Made by a program: the position numbers and the translations under genes. The notes below the pieces were generated by a model. The model was given only the letters and a program-made list of their open reading frames with translations. It was not told the DNA's origin and ran no database searches. From contig JBITNC010000001.1 in NCBI GenBank assembly GCA_050084985.1, positions 124,620,001 to 124,684,000 on the forward strand: a stretch of 64,000 nucleotides of DNA. Direction: 5' to 3'. This document shows, one piece after another, positions 55,851 to 64,000 of the stretch; within the stretch, counting starts at the first letter, position 1, and each line of letters begins with the position of its first letter. The stretch comes from Nageia nagi (taxonomy: Eukaryota > Pinophyta).

Positions 55851-56910
55851 CAGAATATTCAATTTAACCAATTAACCATAAAATAATAGAAAATCAATGA
55901 TATGAAAGATGATAATGACCTAATTAACCTTGACCTATTAAAACTAGATTTACAATATATACAAACATGTACTTTACCTATGATGATGATCGAAGGTGAT
56001 ATACAATTGAAAGAGTATTAATGATGAGCTTCTTCAAAGAATGGAGTCACAAATCCAACCTTAATCCAATTTTGATGCTAGGAACCCAGCAGCATTGCTT
56101 GGTTTTAGAATACCTTGCCCTTTCTCTTAATATCATCATCCCATATTTGATGCATGGAATCTCACTCATGAGTGGATGAAATATCATAAGAATGCAAAGA
56201 TCAAAGTATAACAAAATCCAAAAATGATAGGTGATGTTAAGAAACATCAATCAAGAATGATACAAGTATATTGCACCTATCAAGGATTCAAGATTATATC
56301 ATGTCATGTCATATCTTTGATAATGCACAACCTCTCCACCTTTATAGGCAATAGGTATAGTGCTAAGGCTCCTCCTTAGGCTTATTATGATGCTGAGCCA
56401 ACCTGTTACCACAAAATATAAAGGTAGATGAGAGTGCACATGGATAAGAGCATTTATTTAATAAATTAAATAAATTATTTTGAATACTCAAAAGGATATT
56501 TTAATTAAATTAAAATTTCTTTTTAAGTGTTAACAGATGCCCCACTTTGAATATATTTTTATGCTTTTGAGAAAAAAGATAATCAAAGCATAAATTCAAA
56601 ATATAATAAGAAAAGTAAAAATGTACTCCTTGAAAAATTTATCTCACAAAGGCAACTTTGGATGCCTCGGTTTTTCCCTATATTATGCCCCCTCTTTAAC
56701 TTGGTTGAACATGATAGACCTCTCATCATAGAAGCAATCTAATGTAAAAAAAAGGAACCTATCAAGAGATTATATAAGAAATATTTTTATGCAAGATATC
56801 TCAAATATAGACATTAAGCACCATGATATAAAAATTATGTAAGTGATAAGGAATCAAACCTATCCTTGTGACTTACCCACCAAGATTTATGAAGATGAAT
56901 AACCAATTTA
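55851..56910. other. Non-coding, no gene recognised
   Basis: AT-rich. A minus-strand open stretch at 56250-56047 has no family signature. A CT/TATA-like stretch near 56330 recalls an LTR, without partner. Confidence 0.4.
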
Positions 56911-57210
56911 ATTGATCAACTTGATTTTCCAAGCCATCATGTTGCCATGGATTTTTTATATGGATGACCTTTCCTTACAAATGTGCTAAATGATAAAATT
57001 GACCCTTCCTTACAAAGGTATCAAATGATAAGAGTGACCAACTTAGTTTTCCAAGCCACCATGTTTCCATGGATTTGTTGATAAGAGTGTCTCTTCCTTA
57101 CAAAGGAGACCAATGATATGAGTGATCAACTTGGTTTACCAAGCCATCATGTTTCTATGGATTTACTAATAAGAGTGGCCCTTTCTTATAAAGGAGGCTA
57201 GTGATAAGCC
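56911..57210 (+). repeat. Tandem repeat, three units of about 90-120 bp
   Basis: Units begin at about 56912, 57034 and 57122 with GTGATCAACTTGGTTTTCCA or close variants, then AAGCCATCATGTTTCCATGG and CCCTTCCTTACAAAGG. The first unit carries an internal duplication of about 35 bases. Confidence 0.82.
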
Positions 57211-58750
57211 ATGATATGAAAATATATGATTTTGACAAGCATTATATATGATAAGAAATCATGAAAATATCTAAAATATTCACTCATAAGCAATTTGACA
57301 TGGAATTAAAATGACAAGGCCTACATTTGATAACCAAATTAGGAAATCTAAGTTTGATAAAGTATTATCTGAAATATCATAGCAATTGATAAGAAATAAT
57401 ATATGTAAGTGCAATATTGTTGACATTCATGAAATGAAAATTTATCCATAACATGGAAACTAAAAAGAGCATTTTGAACACATCTTTGAAATATGATAAT
57501 CCATTTAAATAATTTGATCAATAAAATGGCATATATAGATAAGAAAGAAATTTTTTCACATTAAATATAAACACAAAATATGGAAATGAAAAGCAATGCG
57601 ATTTAAACATTTTAACCAAGTAGCAATGCTAGAAGTGTAGCAATGAAACTAGAAAAGGGTATGACATTATGAAAAGTAATAATTTTATCAGTTTTTTATG
57701 CACTTATGAAGCAAAAAAGTTAAGTAATTTGACTAGTTAATGCAAAATTTGATGATCATTTCATTTTAATTTTACCAATTTACCCCAAAGGGAGGTTTTT
57801 ATAATTTAGAATTTTTTTACAGACATTGATTTATCTTTTTATCCCATATAGATAAGAAGTAGACTTAGGGTTTACATTTTGATAGGAAATATTAGTTTAA
57901 TCCAATGGTAGCATTGGAATCCTAGTGGTAACATATAATTTCAAGGAAGATTAAGGTATCAAATAATAGTCTTCAGATGGGCATGTAGGGATTTGATGAT
58001 AAAAAGAGCTTCAATTTTGGTTCTTTGACAAACATAAGGGACCAATTTAGAAAAGGAGATTCCAAATAATTTATAAATAGGTGGAATTGGATTTCATTTG
58101 CACGTTCTTATTTGGTCAACTTGAGCTCTAATCCTAAGGGTTCTTGATGTCCTATGCCATTTGTTGAGGGATTATGAGAGTGCTATTGGCTAGTTGGTTT
58201 TAATTATTGTAGATATGGCTCATCATATTACATCACAATAAATTCACTAAGCTCTTGTTATTTGTTCTTCACCTAAGAGGCACTAGGTACTAAACATTTC
58301 TATAAATTCATTGTTTATGCATAGATTAGGATTTTTTTGAAGGATTTTTTTTAATTAGCCAAGTTTTTATTAAATTTGGGAATTTTTTGAAACATAGGGG
58401 ATACAAATGTAGGGGTTAATTTTTGCATGCATGGAAGGACATAAAAACCATGTATACCATAGAATCTAGGAAATTTTCAATGGATTTTAAAATTTTGTGA
58501 AATCAAGAGCTAAAATGGAGTGGCACCACTATATTCCTAGCATTATAGTTGGAATCACAAATTATTAATAACTCAATGATTACCTTTTGTATGGGTTTTA
58601 AGACACTTTAGCACTTAAAATTTTGAATAATTTATCTTTGATCCTATTGATTTTATCGTAAACTATTTTTTTGAACTCAATTTTGATTTCAATTTATTTA
58701 CTTTAAACTTGGTTACTGATACATTTTATGTTTTTACTTGGATGTAGGAT
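57211..58750. other. Non-coding upstream of the plant-mobile-domain relic
   Basis: AT-rich. TTTATAAATAGG near 58069 is TATA-like, followed about 145 bases later by an ATG (58214, MAHHITSQ then a stop). This might be the promoter and start of the relic gene below, but no frame joins them. Confidence 0.35.
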
Positions 58751-58799
58751 CAATCCTACCTAATGAGGTATAAGCGATGGAGTATAGTTATGGATGTGG

Positions 58800-59490
58800 C
58801 TAGGACTTTTTCTTAGTTGCAATGGAGAGGGTATGGCTAGATTTTTTTAGATTAAATCACATGAGAGGCATTATATGCATCCCATGTGATAAGTACTTCT
58901 TGACTACCCTCATGGAGCATTGGCATGATGACACCAACACATTCCACTTACCAATGGGTGAGATGACCATCACCCTTGCTAACATCTATTGCATCCTATG
59001 GGTACCCATGAAGGGTACACTATTTCAAAGGATGTCTCTATCAATGAAAGAGATGGAGGAGTATTGCTATTGATTTACAAGTGTATGAGATTATCAACAT
59101 CAAAGGATGGGTACACCCCTTCATGATACCATGTACATGCCCCTAAAGGATATTGATATTACATGATGGTTTAGAATTTATGTGATGGTTCTTATTGATA
59201 CCATTCTATATAGAAATAAGAACCATAAGTGCTTTCACATTGTTTTTATTCCCATAGTATGAGGGATATGCCTTCATGGGGAGAGATAAGCATTGGTACC
59301 CTACATATTGACCATGCTATTTAAGGATCTTCACATTTTTTTTCTATGAAAAAGGGAGGTAGGATAGTGGCCCACTCATTTATTCTATAGTCCTAGGAAT
59401 ATGAGCATATCAACATAGCTCATACCTACCTATCTATAGTGATAGAGAAAGCATGCCCTATTGGTTTTGATGGCATATATGTAGACACCC
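58800..59490 (+). pseudogene. Plant mobile domain (MAIN/MAIL-like) pseudogene
   Basis: The open part 58822-59073 carries WLDFFRLNHM, then DKYFLTTLMEHWHDDTNTFH and LPMGEMTITLANIYCILWVP. This matches the plant mobile domain pattern (xLxxALVERWRxETHTFHLPxGEMTITLEDVxxLxGLPxxG). After a TGA at 59071 further family-like pieces follow in other frames: VMVLIDTILYRNKNH near 59170-59230 and FIPIV near 59250. The domain occurs in host MAIN/MAIL proteins and in some transposons. Upstream and downstream parts are lost or broken. Whether this copy came from a host gene or a mobile element cannot be told. Confidence 0.75.
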
Positions 59491-60924
59491 AAAAATGACC
59501 CTTCTTTAAATATATGAAAGGAGAATAAAAAATTAAAGTAAATAAAAAAGTTTACTATAGCCTGCCAAATGCCGACATCCAACACCTATACATCAATGAA
59601 TCACACCAATTGTTGGCATCTAGTACTTGGATGCCATTGATTCTAAAGTTGGAAAAATCAAAATAAAAATGGAAACATATAAAGTATCTTGGGAATAAAG
59701 CAAAGGATAATGGATGACTCACCATCCATCCATGCATACCCACTTCATATCATAACCATGAAAAAGATGGATAGGTTTTTCTCTCTAGATTTTTGTATGA
59801 AAATTGGAAACTTTATTTATTTTCAAAATCTATAAATAATTCCTTCAACCATGGAGCAAAGGAAACCATTTTGAATGCAAAGTTACTCTATCAAAACACA
59901 TCCAAATTTTACTTATTTAGATGCATTATTATTTTACATTCTATATACTTATTTATGTTCATTTTATGTTAATTTTATGATATACACAAGTATGTTTGAT
60001 GTATTTTATGTTCGCATGTTTGTAGGGTCAATAGGTGTAGTAAAATTGAACTTATAAGAGAGGAGTCTTGAACAGCTGAAGAGAACAAAGAGATTCATGT
60101 TTCTTCTTACATGTTTTAGAACACAATCCTTTAAGCTTGCAGAGATTCATGTTGCTTTTTTAGTACAACATTCTAGAGCTAGAAGGAGGGTCCCTTGTAT
60201 GTAAAAAATATCAATAATAGGTCAAAGTGGTTTTTTCTATGTTTTATGCATGTATTTATGGTTTTTATCATGTGGTAGTGAAACTAATCTCATGTTTGTT
60301 CTATGTATTTTTAAGTTCAAGTTACAGAAACATTTAGTGATTGAGTATCGAATGCTAGCAACTGGAACAAAATGCTAGCTAATCTATCAAAATGCCAATG
60401 ATTATAAATAAAAGGTTGATTTTTTTATTCTTATTAATTTTGCAATCATAGCTTAGGAACTAATACTGAGGATTGGAAATGAACACCTTATTTATGATTC
60501 TTATGCTTAGAATGCATGTAGGGAAGGGTATTGAATATCACTAATGACATGCATTATTTTTTATGTTTTTTTGGATAATTCTCTAAATTTTATTTATTTC
60601 TTCTTTGTTTTAGAAGGGGTCACACAAACAAATAAACTCACTTAATATTTTTCTACTTCATCACATATGTCTCCCTTTGTGCTGAAAAGCGATCTAAGGT
60701 GACCAAAGTGAATGTAATAGAAAAAGAATAAATTGATCTTTTATTTTTTCACTTTATCATATTAAAAGGATAAATGAATCTACACTAAGCTACTTCCAAT
60801 CTTGGAAGGAGTAATTAATCATCATTAAGTTTGGAATGAACATAAGGTTAATTTATCAAGTTTAAGATAGATAAGGATAACTAAATTGCTTAATGAATCT
60901 AGTGGTTATTCTTGACACATTAAT
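59491..60924. other. Non-coding, no gene recognised
   Basis: AT-rich. An open stretch at 59875-60057 is rich in aromatic residues but without family signature. Phrases AATGCTAGC and AAAATGC recur near 60345-60395. Confidence 0.4.
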
Positions 60925-61105
60925 ACTCTTACTTGTCTACCTTACCACATTGAGAGGTGATCAAAGGATTATGACTCATAATGAGGGGAAATAAACTTTT
61001 ATTAAAGTAAATTTACTCGTATTAATGACTTCTTACTTATCTTCCTTACCACATTGAAAGGGGGCAAAGGATTTGTGACTCGTAAGAAGAAGTAATAAAC
61101 CATAT
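60925..61105 (+). repeat. Two-unit repeat, period about 100 bp
   Basis: CTTACTTGTCTACCTTACCA..CAAAGGATTATGACTCATAA near 60930 recurs as CTTACTTATCTTCCTTACCA..CAAAGGATTTGTGACTCGTAA near 61031. Confidence 0.7.
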
Positions 61106-61919
61106 TTTAATATTTCCTTTGGTTAACAAACCTCATTAAAAAGTTAATGAATCTCATGGTATATAGATTAACTTGAACATTAGTTAAAATATTATTTGAA
61201 TCATGTTAAAAGGATTTAATTAATGTATATGTATGATCAGGAGGGTAGAAAGTGCACTCATTAGTATTTTATTATTATTAAATGCATAATCATGAGACCT
61301 TTTAAAATGAACATCAATGAGCTAGAGTTCATTATCAACCATTGATTCTTATCCTCTCATACTCTCACCAATGAAATATAATGATCCTTAGAGCCAAACC
61401 ATGGACATGAATACTGGGTTCATAGGTTAGAAATCATTACTTTCTATTGAATGACTATAAAAAATGGGGCTATAATTAGATTTCAATACCAAGATGGTTC
61501 TTAGAGGCATTCCTTGATCCTCATTGCACTAAGGGGACCACTTTAAAGTACCAATCCATTTCTTAGCCATACATTACTTATAGGATTACCATCCTACCCT
61601 TCTTAAACACTTAACTAGATAAAAAAAAATTAGAAAAATTAACAAGATTAAAATATGCAATTCATATCGATCATATTAAAAAGATTAATTTAATATACCA
61701 AGAATCTAGAAAATATAATCACACCAAAAAGGTGAGTATGCATGTATGTTATTTGTGCAGATAATTATTTTCTCATAAACATAAATCTAAAAAATAAAAA
61801 TGCATTGCTATGTTCAATGTTTGATTTCTTTTATTTTTAGTTTTGTAGAAAAGGAAAATAAAATTACAAGATACAAACAAACAAAAAACTAAAAGAAAAT
61901 AGTTAATACCTATTCTCAA
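61106..61919 (+). other. Non-coding, probable TatR leader
   Basis: Lies directly upstream of the TatR gag. Acceptor-like TTTGTGCAG and TTTTTAG occur at about 61752-61760 and 61836-61842. No LTR edge or primer site was recognised. Confidence 0.4.
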
Positions 61920-64000
61920 ATGGCTCATCAATGGCAAGAACTAAACAACAAAAACTATCTAGAAGAAAAAAGAATTCATAGGTCTAGTAGGAACACTTGA
62001 AGAAGAGACACTCCTCAACAAACAAACACAAATTATCTAAATCTTATTGATGATGGCATGGATATAGTTAGATAATGTTTAACATAATTAAGAATCCTGC
62101 TATCTTCTCATGCTCATAGCCTTCCTCTAAATATATATTATTTAGTAGAATACACACAACCAGTTGATGATGTAGAAGAGATTGTACTAAAAAATATTCT
62201 CCCTTTGTAAACTCATTCAGTTGATACTATCTCAAACATGATATCTCTCGAAGATGTTTAATTCAATCATATTTAAGAAGAGGTGATTATACTCCTTCCA
62301 CTATCTCTAGGCAAATGGAGAATTTGATGATCAAATCTCCATACACATAGATACCCCTATGCCAAAATTGAAAAATCATGCTAGAGTTTATAATAATCCT
62401 TGTTATGTTTTAAAATCAAATACACCAACTCATTTTTCAAGTCATATAACCCCTAGACAAGGATGTGAAGTAAGAAAGAACCCTGATCTAACAAGTTTTA
62501 CATTATAAAGAATACCTTCCCATGCATATAGGAAAGAGAATCCATCTCAAAATAAGATACAACACTAACCCCAACAACAAATGATTTTGTATAATCCAAG
62601 TGTTCCACAACAAGCTAAACCTATAAGATTCATTCAACAACCATGGTTACAAACATAACTTGTTCTCAATATACATCAAAATAGGTTACCAATAAGATAA
62701 CCCAATAAGCAAAATGTTCAAATCCAACTTGTACCTAATCAAATGATTGGAAAATATAAAAAAAATAACTCAAATCATGATCCCTATCCCCCAAGGTCAT
62801 GGAGTATACAAATATCAAGACCCTTACTTGGCTAAAAGAAAAGAATCTTCACTTAAAGAAAGACAAGATGAGCTTCAAAGGTATCATTTACCTCAACTTA
62901 GAAATAAGGGCCAATCACATTACCATCCTAAACCACTACATCAACAAAAAATAAAACAACAATTACGTCCATATCAACCTCCACCACCTTCTCCATCATA
63001 TGAGGGAGGTTACTATGATGTCCTAACACCTTTTGAAAAACAATATGAATCATTCCCAAGGTACAAAGAAATTTTGGCCCATATAGATGATGAATACCCC
63101 ATGTATCAATATCAAATAGGAAAAAAGAATGATGTTTATAAAACATTAATGGAAATTGAAAAAGAATTATGTTTACAAAATAAACAAAAGGTGTCATATG
63201 AAATGATTTGTAATGAACCAATTCACCCAAGTTTTCCTAAAAAGGAAATTCATTTCAAATTTGAAATCCCAAAAATTGATCCCTTAAAATCAAAATAATA
63301 TTTTGAATAACATCTTAGGTAATTTAAGTATTCAAATTATGTTATTGATAATGATGATGTGTTAATGTTGCATATCTTTCCCATGACACTTATTGTATAA
63401 GTAATGGATTGGTACAATAACTTAACAGAATATAGTATTGATTATTATGCATAGTTGGCAAACTTATTCTTGAAATATTTTAGGATAAATATTAAATATA
63501 AAACTTCCATCATTAATATTATGAGATTACAACAATTTCAAGATGAATCAGTTAGTGATTTTATCTCAAGATGGAGAGTAGTTTTGACAAACATGCCCTA
63601 CACTTTACCTCAAGAAGAGTTAATAAAAATATTTAGTCAAATTTGTTTAAGTCCTATTGCTAGTACTTTATTAATCCAACAAAACAATACCTTTTAAGAA
63701 TTTATCTCCCAAGCTATGATAATTGATAAGGTAAAAATCTAATATGGTGAGATAAAAGGTAAGAAAAGGGAACCTTATGTTAAAAATAAAAATCAAACAG
63801 AACAAATAAGTAAATCATTATCGACAAACAAAGTTTCTATCACCAAATAAATAGAACCAAATCCTCCACAAATTGAGGAAAAATACTTTAAACCACTGAG
63901 AAAGTTTACACCTTTTTCAATATCTCTTTACTATATTTTGAAGAAACTTTATGATCATCAAGTGATTACATTATTAGAGATAAAACTTGAACATCCTAAT
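61920..64000 (+). pseudogene. TatR: gag of a second Tat-type Ty3/gypsy element, runs off the window
   Basis: A start at ATG 61920 (MAHQWQELNNKNY) is followed by a region rich in Gln and Pro with stops. 62747-63298 is open for 184 codons: VYKYQDPYLAKRKESSLKER, PYQPPPPSPSYEGGYYDVLT, SYEMICNEPIHPSFPKKEI. 63455-63697 carries LANLFLKYFRINIKYKTSII, then MRLQQFQDESVSDFISRWR and YTLPQEELIKIFSQIC, the core gag domain. After 63860, KPLRKFTPFSISLYYILKKL and DHQVITLLEIKLEHPN fit the region before the protease. The frame is broken at several points. Shared motifs with the gag at 7040-7700 make TatL and TatR relatives, in opposite orientation. Confidence 0.85.

Overview
The window looks like transposon-rich nuclear DNA from a seed plant with a large genome. 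A gymnosperm is my best guess, because almost every base belongs to nested, decayed LTR retrotransposons, the DNA is AT-rich, and the only host-type coding matter is scattered fragments of PPR (pentatricopeptide repeat) genes and one plant-mobile-domain relic. The species is an inference. I found no intact host gene, no rRNA or tRNA, no CRISPR array and no organellar block.

Layout. (1) 1-13771, minus strand: a decayed Ty3/gypsy element of the Tat lineage (TatL), with gag, protease, RT-RNase H, a second RNase H and integrase. It is split by Copia-1 (7760-12374), a copia-family LTR element with no recognisable coding region and a matching 5-bp target duplication. (2) 13772-18501: non-coding, with a Z-DNA-type alternating tract. 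(3) 18502-27827: Copia-2, the youngest element. Its LTRs differ by about nine changes, its target duplication is perfect, and its gag-pol frame has no frameshift but six premature stops. Its leader holds a PPR exon fragment and an antisense exon-like fragment. Its LTRs and 3' tail match Copia-1, so the two look like an autonomous/non-autonomous pair. (4) 27833-39215: non-coding DNA with many duplicated PPR pseudogene pieces, some turned into tandem arrays.

(5) 40350-47935, minus strand: Copia-B, a decayed copia element. A 2.5-kb non-autonomous LTR element (D, 43103-45634) sits in its integrase gene; removing D and one target copy rejoins the copia reading frame. (6) 47941-49775: microsatellites flank a LINE ORF1-type gene (DUF4283-like domain plus zinc knuckle). 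(7) 49840-55850, minus strand: Copia-C, interrupted by Gypsy-G (50591-54079), a Ty3 element that has lost most of RT, RNase H and integrase. Both insertion edges are resolved to the base. (8) 55851-61919: mostly non-coding, with a plant-mobile-domain pseudogene near 58.8-59.5 kb. (9) 61920-64000, plus strand: the gag end of a second Tat-type element (TatR) that runs off the window.

The genes do not form a pathway. What the window shows is a history of insertions: TatL, Copia-B and Copia-C came first; Copia-1, D and Gypsy-G landed inside them; Copia-2 is the most recent and landed in the PPR-derived region.
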